A DNA stretch of 14,024 nt, from NCBI GenBank assembly GCA_947384095.1, contig CANDFU010000009.1, positions 1-14,024 on the forward strand, in the 5' to 3' direction. The translations under genes and the position numbers were made by a program. This document shows, one piece after another, positions 1 to 7,407 of this stretch. The DNA is from an uncultured Roseburia sp. GTDB lineage: Bacteria; Bacillota; Clostridia; Lachnospirales; Lachnospiraceae. Every line of letters starts with the position of its first letter. Within the stretch, counting starts at the first letter, position 1. Below the pieces are notes generated by a model that saw only the letters and a list, made by a program, of their open reading frames with translations, had not been told where the DNA came from and searched no databases.

Positions 1-45
1 ACACTATAACCTACACTCTTTCCCTACACGACGCTCTTCCGATCT
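1..45 (+). other. Illumina sequencing adapter (artefact)
   Basis: Bases 13-45 are an exact 33-base match to the standard Illumina TruSeq read-1 primer segment, which begins ACACTCTTTCCC and ends CTCTTCCGATCT. Bases 1-4 (ACAC) and 5-12 (TATAACCT) fit the upstream part of the dual-index i5 adapter. The 8-base stretch differs by one base from the common i5 index TATAGCCT. This is recalled adapter sequence, not a search. The segment is untrimmed library sequence at a contig end and carries no biology. Confidence 0.97.
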
Positions 46-1290
46 CTATAGCTTGTTCTCTGCCATGAAACGTTCGATCGCATCCGGGTCGCGGATGACC
101 GCCTCGGAGAGCACCTCGCATCCGTCTTCTGTGATCAGCAGATCATCTTCGATGCGTATGCCGATGCCCCACTCGTCGATGTAAAGGCCCGGTTCGTCGG
201 TGATGACGGCGCCGGGAAGGAGTTTCGGCTGTGAAGGGGCGGAGACGTCGTGGACGTCGATGCCGAGATGATGGGAAACGCTGTGCATGTAGTATTTTTC
301 AAGTCCGCTTTCTTCTTTTATCAGCCCGAGCGCGATACAGCCCTCCGCGAGTACCTTTTTACAGACTTCGTTCAGCTCTTTTAAAGTCATTCCGGGTTTT
401 GCGGCCCGGGCGACTGTGCGATTGGCTTTTAAAACGATATCGTATACCTGGCGCTGCCTGTCCGTGAACGTACCGTTTACCGGGTAAGTTCTCGTGATGT
501 CTGCGCAGTACCCCTGCCATTTTGCACCAAGGTCGAGCAGCAGCAGGTCGCCGTCGGCGCAGACGTCGCGGTTGGTTTCATAGTGAAGCATTGTGCCGTT
601 TATGCCGCTTCCGGCGATCGTCGGAAAGGCTGTCCCGTCGGCGCCGGAGTGTTTTACGGTATATTCAAAATCGGCCTGTGCCTCGTACTCCCGGCTGCCC
701 GGCTTTAAGCGGCGCATGACGTTTTTTAATCCTTCGTCCGTGACGGCGACGGCCTGCCGGATCTGCGCGATCTCATCCGGGCTTTTCTGCATCCTTAGTG
801 CGGCCAGGATCGGATGAAGGTTTTTTAATGCGACGGCGGGATAGTTTTTGTGAAATTCTGCGGCGCGCAGCGTATTGTAATCCATCATGTCGCTCATCTG
901 CTCGCGGTAGAGATCAAAATAAAACGTCTCGACACCGCTGCGCGCGAGCGTGCGGCTGACGGAGTCTTCAAAATCTTCCAGAAAGGAGATTCCGGTGATC
1001 CCGGAGATTTTTTCCGCCTCTTCTTCCGTCACTTTCTTTCCGCGCCAGCGCTCGGCGTGCGGATCAGCTTTTTCGATAAACAGTGTCGTTTTCGGCTCTT
1101 CGCCGGTATTGTCCATCACCAGAATCATCTGTTCCCTGCGCAGCCCGGTGAGGTAAAAGAAATTTCTGTTGGCCTGAAAGGGGGCATATTCGTCTGCGCT
1201 CACGTGGGAGGGGATTCCCGAAAAGAGAATCAGGACGGACTGCTCCGCCATTTTTTCGTATGTTTTTTTGCGTCGTTCTTCCAAATTCAT
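46..1290 (-). CDS. pepP: Xaa-Pro aminopeptidase (M24B metallopeptidase)
   Basis: A 414-aa cytoplasmic aminopeptidase that removes N-terminal residues preceding proline, using a two-metal centre. The N-terminal half is the aminopeptidase P N domain (residues about 1-140). The C-terminal half is the pita-bread M24 fold. All five metal ligands are visible: D253 (LLLLDLGA), D264 (CADITRTYPV), H340 (SVSHHLGIDVHD), E366 (TDEPGLYI) and E380 (GIRIEDD). Length and ligand spacing agree with E. coli PepP. The frame is open further upstream, to about 1461. The ATG at 1290 was chosen because homology begins at MNLEERRKK, a GAGG lies a few bases before it, and the longer frame would run through the promoter at 1358-1387. 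There is no signal peptide. The TAG stop occupies 46-48, directly against the adapter, so the gene is complete but only just. The gene is monocistronic as far as can be seen. Confidence 0.95.
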   Translation of the reverse strand: MNLEERRKKTYEKMAEQSVLILFSGIPSHVSADEYAPFQANRNFFYLTGLRREQMILVMDNTGEEPKTTLFIEKADPHAERWRGKKVTEEEAEKISGITGISFLEDFEDSVSRTLARSGVETFYFDLYREQMSDMMDYNTLRAAEFHKNYPAVALKNLHPILAALRMQKSPDEIAQIRQAVAVTDEGLKNVMRRLKPGSREYEAQADFEYTVKHSGADGTAFPTIAGSGINGTMLHYETNRDVCADGDLLLLDLGAKWQGYCADITRTYPVNGTFTDRQRQVYDIVLKANRTVARAAKPGMTLKELNEVCKKVLAEGCIALGLIKEESGLEKYYMHSVSHHLGIDVHDVSAPSQPKLLPGAVITDEPGLYIDEWGIGIRIEDDLLITEDGCEVLSEAVIRDPDAIERFMAENKL

Positions 1291-1357
1291 GTCTGCCTCA
1301 TTTCCGCACGGGTTTCGTGCTTCTTTTTTGTATTGTTCAGTGTGGTTGTCCGGTTTT

Positions 1358-1387
1358 ATTATAGTATACCGCGGGCAAAAAAGGCAA
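1358..1387 (-). promoter_or_regulatory. Promoter of pepP
   Basis: On the minus strand, TTGCCT (1382-1387) is followed after 18 bp by a perfect TATAAT (1358-1363). Transcription would begin near 1351, giving a leader of about 60 nt before the ATG at 1290. Confidence 0.65.
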
Positions 1388-1464
1388 GGAGGATGTCTGC
1401 TGTCGTTATCGTCTGCGTATGGGGTAAATTGCGCGGAAGCATGGGGCAAGAGAGCGTGCAAAGT

Positions 1465-1505
1465 GCGGGAAACCGGTCAGTCTGAAGCCGGTTTCCCGCT
1501 TTTTT
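1465..1505 (+). terminator. Rho-independent terminator with no upstream plus-strand gene
   Basis: A perfect 12-bp stem, GCGGGAAACCGG (1465-1476) with CCGGTTTCCCGC (1488-1499), has an 11-nt loop and is followed by six T (1500-1505). The T tract is only on the plus-strand exit side, so it should stop plus-strand transcription. The only gene to its left, pepP, points the other way. It may end a short RNA or insulate the marR promoter from antisense reading. Confidence 0.8.
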
Positions 1506-1517
1506 CCGGATTCTGTC

Positions 1518-1545
1518 TTGACAAACCCGTTTTTTGTGATAATAT
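1518..1545 (+). promoter_or_regulatory. Promoter of the marR-MATE operon
   Basis: A consensus TTGACA (1518-1523) is followed after 16 bp by TAATAT (1540-1545). The start would be near 1552, leaving a leader of about 115 nt before the TTG at 1667. The -10 overlaps the left arm of the inverted repeat at 1544-1578, as expected for a repressed promoter. Confidence 0.7.
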
Positions 1546-1578
1546 AGTTTGTGCGAGAACAGTTTTAATGCAAACTAT
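1544..1578. promoter_or_regulatory. Inverted-repeat operator candidate for the MarR regulator
   Basis: ATAGTTTG (1544-1551) and its exact complement CAAACTAT (1571-1578) are 19 bp apart and cover the -10 and early transcribed region. Read outwards in, the two half-sites share more than the 8-bp core (ATAGTTTG, six variable bases, AAC). A further GTTTGTGC near 1590 repeats part of the left arm. Autoregulation by the MarR protein encoded next is the obvious inference, based on position and symmetry only. Confidence 0.55.
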
Positions 1579-1666
1579 TCATATGTGAACGGTTTGTGCC
1601 GGCTGATAAGACCGGATGACAGCTGGAAGAGATATAGCCTGAAAATCCGGAAAGGAGATGATGTGA

Positions 1667-2131
1667 TTGAGCCCGATGTTAGAGATTTTGTCTGGGTTTA
1701 TGCTGACCGGGAAGCTCTATGAAGAGCATTTTTCGGAGATCCGCAGAAAGTATCAGATGACACAGATGGAAGTGGATATCCTTACATTTCTGCACAACAA
1801 TGCGCCGCTGGACACGGCGAGCGATATTGTCAGATGGCGTATGCTGCCGAAAGCGAGCGTGTCTCAGGCCGTGGAGCTTCTGATCCGGAAAAAGTTGGTA
1901 CAGAGGCGTCCGGATGAGAAGGACCGGAGACGGATTCACCTGGCGATGCTTCCGGAGGCAAAACCGCTGCTCGACGAGATTCTAAACGCGCAGGAGGAGT
2001 TCTGGGATATTATATTTGCGGGGGTAGAGGAGGAAGAGCGGGAGCGGTTCTGGAAGATGAGCCGCAGAATTTCAGACAATGTGAAGAAAGGACTGGAAAA
2101 GAATGGAGCAAAAAACGGAACAGAAAAGTGA
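1667..2131 (+). CDS. MarR-family transcriptional regulator (MepR-like)
   Basis: A 154-aa winged-helix repressor of the MarR type. The helix-turn-helix core lies at about residues 30-95 (QMEVDILTFL, then KASVSQAVELLIRKKLVQRR). The wing carries the family signature DEKDRRR, which is followed by a hydrophobic/acidic dimerisation helix and a basic C-terminal tail. The start is TTG at 1667, chosen because AAAGGAG (1651-1657) is 9 nt upstream. The ATG at 1661 runs straight into TGA, and the next in-frame ATG (1676) is too far from the ribosome site. Its 3' end overlaps the MATE start by 29 bp, so the two genes are translationally linked. The layout resembles MepR-MepA, in which the regulator represses itself and a multidrug pump and is released by ligand binding. 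The ligand cannot be read from the sequence. Confidence 0.9.
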   Translation: MSPMLEILSGFMLTGKLYEEHFSEIRRKYQMTQMEVDILTFLHNNAPLDTASDIVRWRMLPKASVSQAVELLIRKKLVQRRPDEKDRRRIHLAMLPEAKPLLDEILNAQEEFWDIIFAGVEEEERERFWKMSRRISDNVKKGLEKNGAKNGTEK

Positions 2132-3482
2132 GTTTTTAGGAACAGAGCCGATCGGAAAGCTTTTGTGGAAATTGTCGCTCCCGGCGATTGTGGCGCAGAT
2201 TATCAATCTTTTGTACAATATGGTGGACCGCATTTATATCGGGCACATACCGGGAGACGGGGCGCTGGCCCTGACGGGCGTGGGTGTCTGTATGCCGGTC
2301 ATCATGATTGTATCAGCGTTTGCGGCTCTTGTCAGCAACGGAAGCGCGCCGCGGGCCTCCATGGCGCTGGGAAAGGGGGATACGGACGGGGCGGAAAAGA
2401 TTCTGAGCAACAGTTTTTCACTGCAGCTTCTGATCTCGCTTGCGCTTACGGTGATTCTGCTGCTGTTTCACCGTTCATTTCTTCTGATGTTCGGGGCCAG
2501 TGAGAATACAATCGGATATTCGTCCGCTTATATGGGTATCTATGCGCTCGGGACGGTATTTGTACAGTTAACCCTGGGCATGAATGCGTTTATCACAGCC
2601 CAGGGGTTTGCAGGAACGGGAATGTTAAGCGTCCTGATCGGGGCTGTCTGCAACATTATCCTTGACCCGGTTCTGATCTATGGTTTTCACCTGGGAGTGC
2701 GGGGAGCGGCTCTTGCAACGATTCTTTCCCAGGCGGTGTCCACGGTGTGGGTGCTGCGTTTTCTCACGGGGAAGAAGTCGAGCATACGGATCCGGAAGGA
2801 ATATCTGAAACTGGAAAAGGAAAGCGTGACTGCGAGTGTGACGCTGGGGCTTGCACCGTTTATCATGCAGGCCAGCGAGAGTATCATCATTGTGTGTTTC
2901 AATTCTTCCCTGTTAAAATACGGCGGGGATATGGCGGTCGGTGCGATGACGATTTTATCAAGCGCGATGCAGTTTTCGATGCTTCCGCTGCAGGGACTCG
3001 GGCAGGGGGCGCAGCCGATTTCAAGTTTTAACTTCGGGGCCGGCAATGTCGCGCGTGTGAAAAAGACGTTCCGGCTGCTTCTCATATCGACGTTAAGTTA
3101 TTCGGCAGTGATGTGGGCGTTGATTATGCTGTTTCCACAGGCGTTCGCGATGATCTTTTCGTCGGATCCCGGGCTGATCAGTTTTACCGGGTGGGCGCTG
3201 CGCATCTATTGCGGCGCAATGTGCGTGTTTGGCGCACAGATCGCCTGCCAGATGACCTTTATCTCGGTCGGGAATGCAAAAGCTTCCATTATGGTAGCGG
3301 TAATGCGAAAGTTTATCCTGCTCCTGCCGCTGATCTACATACTGCCGCATCTGGTGGAGAATAAAACGATGGGCGTGTATCTCGCGGAGCCGGTGGCGGA
3401 TGTGATCGCGGTAACATTTACGGTGATCCTGTTCTATTTTCAGTTCCGGAAGTCGATGAACCGGCCTGTGTCGGCGGAATAA
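2103..3482 (+). CDS. MATE family multidrug efflux transporter (MepA-like)
   Basis: A 459-aa integral membrane protein with about 12 hydrophobic segments in two homologous MatE halves (about residues 15-175 and 235-400). It is expected to export cationic drugs or metabolites in exchange for Na+ or H+. Typical features are the opening PIGKLLWKLSLPAIVAQ, the loop NLLYNMVDRIYIGH, and the mid-protein stretches ILDPVLIYGF and QPISSFNFGAGN, the last seen in MepA-type members. Length is normal for the family. The ATG at 2103 lies inside the end of the marR gene, with GAAAGGA about 9 nt upstream. Expression should therefore follow the MarR-controlled promoter at 1518. No terminator is obvious after the stop. 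Confidence 0.93.
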   Translation: MEQKTEQKSEFLGTEPIGKLLWKLSLPAIVAQIINLLYNMVDRIYIGHIPGDGALALTGVGVCMPVIMIVSAFAALVSNGSAPRASMALGKGDTDGAEKILSNSFSLQLLISLALTVILLLFHRSFLLMFGASENTIGYSSAYMGIYALGTVFVQLTLGMNAFITAQGFAGTGMLSVLIGAVCNIILDPVLIYGFHLGVRGAALATILSQAVSTVWVLRFLTGKKSSIRIRKEYLKLEKESVTASVTLGLAPFIMQASESIIIVCFNSSLLKYGGDMAVGAMTILSSAMQFSMLPLQGLGQGAQPISSFNFGAGNVARVKKTFRLLLISTLSYSAVMWALIMLFPQAFAMIFSSDPGLISFTGWALRIYCGAMCVFGAQIACQMTFISVGNAKASIMVAVMRKFILLLPLIYILPHLVENKTMGVYLAEPVADVIAVTFTVILFYFQFRKSMNRPVSAE

Positions 3483-3493
3483 ATGTCAAATGG

Positions 3494-3554
3494 TTGAAAA
3501 TGCGTGTTTTGTGCGGAAATATGGGTACAAAGTACGCATTTTCTGTTATATAAT
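3494..3554 (+). promoter_or_regulatory. Tandem promoters and inverted-repeat operator upstream of lacZ
   Basis: Two sigma-A-like promoters can be drawn. The first is TTGAAA (3494-3499), 17 bp, AAATAT (3517-3522). The second has a perfect TATAAT (3549-3554) with a poor -35 (TACAAA, 3526-3531). A perfect 10-bp inverted repeat, GAAAATGCGT (3496-3505) with ACGCATTTTC (3534-3543), overlaps the -35 of the first and the spacer of the second. This is a good position for a repressor or activator. The regulator is not encoded in the window. The arms do not match a catabolite-response element well. Confidence 0.5.
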
Positions 3555-3605
3555 AAAAAAGAACCAGGAATCAAAGAATCAGAATATGTAACAGGGAGAA
3601 CAGCT

Positions 3606-6600
3606 ATGGGAGAATTTGATGTGAACAGACTTAAGGATCCGGAATTTTTCAAAGAGAATTGTATTCCGGCCCATTCGGACCATGTCTGCTTTAAGGACTG
3701 GGAGGAAGCGGGGGAGCGCCACTGTGTGGGGCTGGGAGAGGGGAGCAGTTTCCGCCTCTTTTTAGACGGCAGTTTTAAATTCCACTATGCAAGGAATGAG
3801 GCGCAGGCGATACCGGGGTTTGAAAAGGATTCTTATGACTGCAGGAACTGGGAAGATATCCGTGTACCGGCGCATATCCAGATGGAAGGCTATGGAACGC
3901 CGCAGTATGTCAATACCCAGTACCCGTGGGACGGGCGGGAGGAAATCTGGACGGAGCAGATACCGGAAGAATATAATCCGACAGCCTGCTATGTGAAGTA
4001 TTTTAATCTTCCGGGGGAGTGGGAAGGAGAGCGGATCTTTGTCTCGTTCCAGGGAGTCGAGAGCGGGTTTGCCCTCTGGCTCAACGGAGAATATGTGGGA
4101 TACAGCGAGGATACGTTTACGCCGTCTGAGTTTGAACTGACGCCGTTTGTGCGCGCGGGAGAGAATAAGCTGGCCGTTAAAGTTTACCAGTGGACGATCG
4201 GAAGCTGGTGCGAGGATCAGGACTTTTACCGGTTTTCCGGTATTTTCCGGAGTGTGTATCTGTATATGGCGCCGAAGGTGCATGTGCAGGATCTTAAGGT
4301 GCGCCCGGTTGTGGAGGAAAATCTTTCCGATGCGAGACTGATCGTGGAGCTTGGCGTGCTCGGGGGCGTTGCGGAGAAGGAAGTGGCCGGAAGCGTGCGC
4401 ATCCGCCTTTTTGACAGGGGATGCATGGACCGGGAGGACAGCCTTTTCGGCGGCTGTCTGAAAACGCCTGTTCTGGAGGCTGAGGAGGCGCTGGGAGCGG
4501 CGTGCTGCTTTTCGTATCCGGTGAGCGCGCCGAAGCTGTGGAGCGCGGAGATTCCAAATCTTTATGAACTGCAGATGGAGGTTTATGACAGGGACGGCAA
4601 CCAGACGGAGGTATTATCGGTGAAGGCCGGTTTCCGGCGTTTTGAACTTAAGGACGGGCTTATGCGCCTTAACGGAAAGCGGATTGTCTTTAAAGGGGTG
4701 AACCGCCATGAATTTAGTTCTCTGACGGGACGCTCCGTCACGATGGAGGAGACGATAAAAGACATTGTGACGATGAAACAGAACAATATCAATGCCATCC
4801 GCACGAGCCATTATCCGGAGGGAACGGGTGTGTATGAGCTGTGCGACCGGTACGGCATCTACATGATCGCGGAGAATAACTTAGAGTCCCACGGGACCTG
4901 GGACGCAGCCGTGGGCCGTAAGTGCGTGCCGATGGAAAGTATCGTGCCGGGTGACAATGAAAAATGGACGGCGCGGATGCTGGATCGTGTTAATTCCTGC
5001 TACCAGAGAGACAAAAACCATCCGTCCATTCTGCTCTGGTCCTGTGGAAATGAATCCTATGGGGGAAAAGTGATCTATCAGATGTCGGAGAAATTCCGTC
5101 AGCTCGACCCGGACCGCCTGGTGCACTACGAGGGTGTCCGCAACGACCGCCGCTACAATGACAGCAGCGATATCGAGAGTCAGATGTATTCGACCGTGGA
5201 GCATATCAGACGGCATCTGGCGAGGCAGAAGGAAAAACCGTTTATCTGCTGTGAGTACACGCATGCCATGGGAAATTCCTGCGGTGCCATGCACAAATAT
5301 ACCGATCTGACTGACACGGAGCCGCGTTATCAGGGCGGATTTATCTGGGATTTTATTGACCAGTCCATTCTGAAAAAGGACCGGTACGGGAAGGCGTTTC
5401 AGGCATACGGCGGAGATTTCCTGGAACGACCGACGGACTACAGCTTCAGCGGAAACGGTATCTGCTACGGCGGCGGGCGCAGACCGTCTCCAAAGATGCA
5501 GGAGGTAAAGTTTAATTATCAGAATATCAGTATCTCTTTTGATGAGAATGGATTTACGGTTGCAAATAAAAATCTGTTTGCAGACACCGGGCGGTATGAC
5601 TGCTTTGCCCTTTTGTTTCAGAATGGTGTTCTGGTCGGGAGAGAGAAAGTGGAGACGGACGTGGAGCCGCTTTCCGCGAAGACGTATCCGCTTCCGGAGG
5701 CGTTTACGGCCCGCATCGCAACAGACCGGTCCGGAGCAGAATATGCCGTGACCATTTCCATGTGTTTAAGGGAAAATATGCTCTGGGCCGCTGCGGGACA
5801 TGAAGTCGCGTTCGGCCAGAAGGTATTTCCGGTGCGGCCGGCGGAAAAGAAGGTGGTGTCTGCGGGGCGCATACGCGTGATTCACGGGACTTGTAATCTG
5901 GGTGTGAAAGGCGAAAATTTTGACGTTCTGTTTTCTTATCTGAACGGCGGCCTGGTGTCTTACCGGTATATGGGCCGCGAGATGATTGAGCAGATACCGA
6001 TGCCGAATTTCTGGCGGGCTCCGGTGGACAATGACCGCGGGAGCCGTCTGCCGGCAAAAATGGCGCAGTGGAAGATCGCAAGCCTTTACGCCGCAGTGTC
6101 CGCGCAGACGCCGCAGGTGGAGGAGAAAGAAGACAGTGTTTCGATCACGTATACCTATCAGCTGCCGACAACGCCAGGGGCGGAGTGCCTGGTTACTTAT
6201 ACGGTGCGCGGTGACGGAACCGTGGAGACGGCGCTTTGCTATGACCCGGTAAAAGAGCTCGGCGATATGCCGGAGTTCGGCATGCTCTTTAAGCTGAACG
6301 CTGATTATGACAGCCTGGAATGGTACGGGCTGGGGCCGCAGGAAACATACGCGGACCGGAAAAAAGGCGCAAGGCTTGGCATATATAAAAATCTCGTGGC
6401 TGAGAATATGGCGGAATATCTGGTGCCGCAGGAGTGTGGGAATAAGCTGGGCGTCCGCTACGCAAAGGTGACGGACAGGAAAGGACGCGGCATGCTTTTT
6501 ACGGGAGACGCAATGTCCTTTTCGGCATTGCCGTACACGCCGCATGAGGTGGAAAACGCCGCGCATGCGTATGAGCTTCCCGAGGTGCATTATACCGTCG

Positions 6601-6725
6601 TGCGGGCGGCAAAAGCACAGATCGGTGTCGGCGGGGACGACAGCTGGGGCGCTCCGGTGCATCCGGAATATCACATTGATGTGACGGAACCGCTCCGGTT
6701 TACGTTTTCATTCCGCGGGATATAG
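3606..6725 (+). CDS. lacZ: Beta-galactosidase, GH2, LacZ type
   Basis: A 1039-aa cytoplasmic retaining glycosidase that cleaves terminal beta-galactosides such as lactose. Domain order matches E. coli LacZ (1024 aa): jelly-roll sugar-binding domain, Ig-like domain, catalytic TIM barrel (about residues 350-630), second Ig-like domain, and large C-terminal beta-sandwich. Acid/base E483 sits in WSCGNES and the nucleophile E550 in CCEYTHAMGN. Other LacZ active-site positions are present: H368 (GVNRHEF), H402 (RTSHYP), Y528 (SQMYSTVE), the EDQDFYRFSGIFR loop, and a C-terminal GGDDSW corresponding to the Trp999 region. There is no signal peptide. The frame is open from 3504, but the ATG at 3606 was chosen because AGGGAG (3593-3598) is 7 nt upstream and homology begins there. 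No galactoside permease, galactokinase or LacI-type regulator is adjacent, so uptake must be encoded elsewhere. Confidence 0.96.
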   Translation: MGEFDVNRLKDPEFFKENCIPAHSDHVCFKDWEEAGERHCVGLGEGSSFRLFLDGSFKFHYARNEAQAIPGFEKDSYDCRNWEDIRVPAHIQMEGYGTPQYVNTQYPWDGREEIWTEQIPEEYNPTACYVKYFNLPGEWEGERIFVSFQGVESGFALWLNGEYVGYSEDTFTPSEFELTPFVRAGENKLAVKVYQWTIGSWCEDQDFYRFSGIFRSVYLYMAPKVHVQDLKVRPVVEENLSDARLIVELGVLGGVAEKEVAGSVRIRLFDRGCMDREDSLFGGCLKTPVLEAEEALGAACCFSYPVSAPKLWSAEIPNLYELQMEVYDRDGNQTEVLSVKAGFRRFELKDGLMRLNGKRIVFKGVNRHEFSSLTGRSVTMEETIKDIVTMKQNNINAIRTSHYPEGTGVYELCDRYGIYMIAENNLESHGTWDAAVGRKCVPMESIVPGDNEKWTARMLDRVNSCYQRDKNHPSILLWSCGNESYGGKVIYQMSEKFRQLDPDRLVHYEGVRNDRRYNDSSDIESQMYSTVEHIRRHLARQKEKPFICCEYTHAMGNSCGAMHKYTDLTDTEPRYQGGFIWDFIDQSILKKDRYGKAFQAYGGDFLERPTDYSFSGNGICYGGGRRPSPKMQEVKFNYQNISISFDENGFTVANKNLFADTGRYDCFALLFQNGVLVGREKVETDVEPLSAKTYPLPEAFTARIATDRSGAEYAVTISMCLRENMLWAAAGHEVAFGQKVFPVRPAEKKVVSAGRIRVIHGTCNLGVKGENFDVLFSYLNGGLVSYRYMGREMIEQIPMPNFWRAPVDNDRGSRLPAKMAQWKIASLYAAVSAQTPQVEEKEDSVSITYTYQLPTTPGAECLVTYTVRGDGTVETALCYDPVKELGDMPEFGMLFKLNADYDSLEWYGLGPQETYADRKKGARLGIYKNLVAENMAEYLVPQECGNKLGVRYAKVTDRKGRGMLFTGDAMSFSALPYTPHEVENAAHAYELPEVHYTVVRAAKAQIGVGGDDSWGAPVHPEYHIDVTEPLRFTFSFRGI

Positions 6726-6752
6726 GCAGGGGGTACGGAGGGCTGTCATGAA

Positions 6753-6911
6753 AGTCAGACAGTTCTGAACGCGGGAAAGCGCCACGGGAAACCAGTGGTG
6801 CTGAAAGTACACAGCGGGGCCATGTACAGGGCAGGATACCGGTTTTAACTGTCTGCAAATGGCGTGTGGCTGACAAAAGCAGCCGACAGCAGATATTTTG
6901 AAAGGATCTGA
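6753..6911 (+). pseudogene. kptA: Decayed C-terminal fragment of RNA 2'-phosphotransferase (Tpt1/KptA)
   Basis: Reading codons that start at multiples of three, the plus strand gives TVLNAGKRHGKPVVLKV, then HSGAMYRAGYRF, a TAA stop at 6846-6848, then LSANGVWLT and a short tail ending at TGA 6909-6911. These blocks are the C-terminal third of Tpt1/KptA, the NAD-dependent enzyme that removes a 2'-phosphate from RNA. Family members have RHGKPVVL, then a GAMYxDGYxFYLSxNGVWLT-like run, so the TAA replaces the tyrosine codon of FYLS. The N-terminal two thirds are missing. The recognisable part begins only about 30 bases after the lacZ stop, so a deletion probably joined lacZ to the remnant. Recognition is from memory of the family, not a search. 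It cannot encode a working enzyme. Confidence 0.8.
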
Positions 6912-6992
6912 TCCTGGGGAGACTATAATACGAAAGATCCCGGCAGCCCGCACGTCTGCTGCGGGCTCCGTGCCTCTGCGCAGGGGCGCAGG

Positions 6993-7016
6993 AAAAAAAT
7001 CAGCTGCGGGAGCAGC
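6993..7016 (-). terminator. Likely terminator of the small XRE regulator gene
   Basis: On the minus strand GCTGC-TCCC-GCAGC (7003-7016) is followed by TGA and seven T (6993-6999), about 90 nt past the regulator's stop. Two other stems lie nearby without T tracts: AGCCTGC/GCAGGCT at 7014-7020 and 7035-7041, and AGCCCGCA/TGCGGGCT at 6945-6952 and 6960-6967. Apart from these hairpins and the kptA remnant, I see nothing coding between 6726 and 7106. Confidence 0.45.
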
Positions 7017-7106
7017 CTGCGTCCCGCGCGCCGGGCAGGCTGTGTGCATCTGCCGGAAACTTCCGTGAACGGCGCCGCCTGGTTACTGACGGCCTGAAGG
7101 CGAAAA

Positions 7107-7313
7107 TCAATGATTTTCCTGTTCCACACAAAGCAGTTCCCCGACATTACAGCTCAGATAAATGCAGATTTTTTCCAGCACGTCAAAGCTGATCCGGGTA
7201 GTTCTGTTATGGTTGAGATTTCTGAGTGTGGAAACGGATATTCCTGTGTCTTTTGCAAGCTGGTTCTGCGATATCCCTTTTTTGTTTAAAATCTGGTCAA
7301 GCATGATTTTCAT
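7107..7313 (-). CDS. Small XRE/Cro-C1 helix-turn-helix regulator (YozG-like)
   Basis: A 68-aa protein that is almost entirely one Cro/C1-type DNA-binding domain: LDQILNKKGISQNQLAKDTG for helices 1-2, then ISVSTLRNLNHNRTTRISFD for the recognition helix and following loop, and LEKICIYLSCNVGELL to close the fold. This size and pattern match the YozG-like single-domain XRE regulators common in Firmicutes. The ATG at 7313 is preferred because GAGG is 8 nt upstream. A GTG at 7322 would add three residues and also has an AAGG ahead of it. It lies 94 bp downstream of argG on the same strand, with only a weak hairpin between, so partial co-transcription is possible. Its targets are unknown. Confidence 0.85.
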   Translation of the reverse strand: MKIMLDQILNKKGISQNQLAKDTGISVSTLRNLNHNRTTRISFDVLEKICIYLSCNVGELLCVEQENH

Positions 7314-7407
7314 TCCGGTCACCTCATTCCTTATGATAAATCAGAATGTGCAGAAATCGGATGGAATATACAATCAGAACAGGGGATCCTGCACCGCAGG
7401 GTTCTTT

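Noticed and set aside
5766..6674. A 302-aa minus-strand open frame opposite lacZ
   Set aside because: Rich in His, Arg and Pro as expected for the antisense of a GC-rich gene, with no domain. The plus strand encodes essential LacZ regions.
6898..6929. TTGAAA plus TATAAT promoter-like pair
   Set aside because: The spacing is 20 bp and no gene follows on that strand.
6708..7049. A 113-aa minus-strand open frame over the lacZ end and kptA remnant
   Set aside because: No recognisable domain, and the plus-strand reading matches KptA, which explains the region better.
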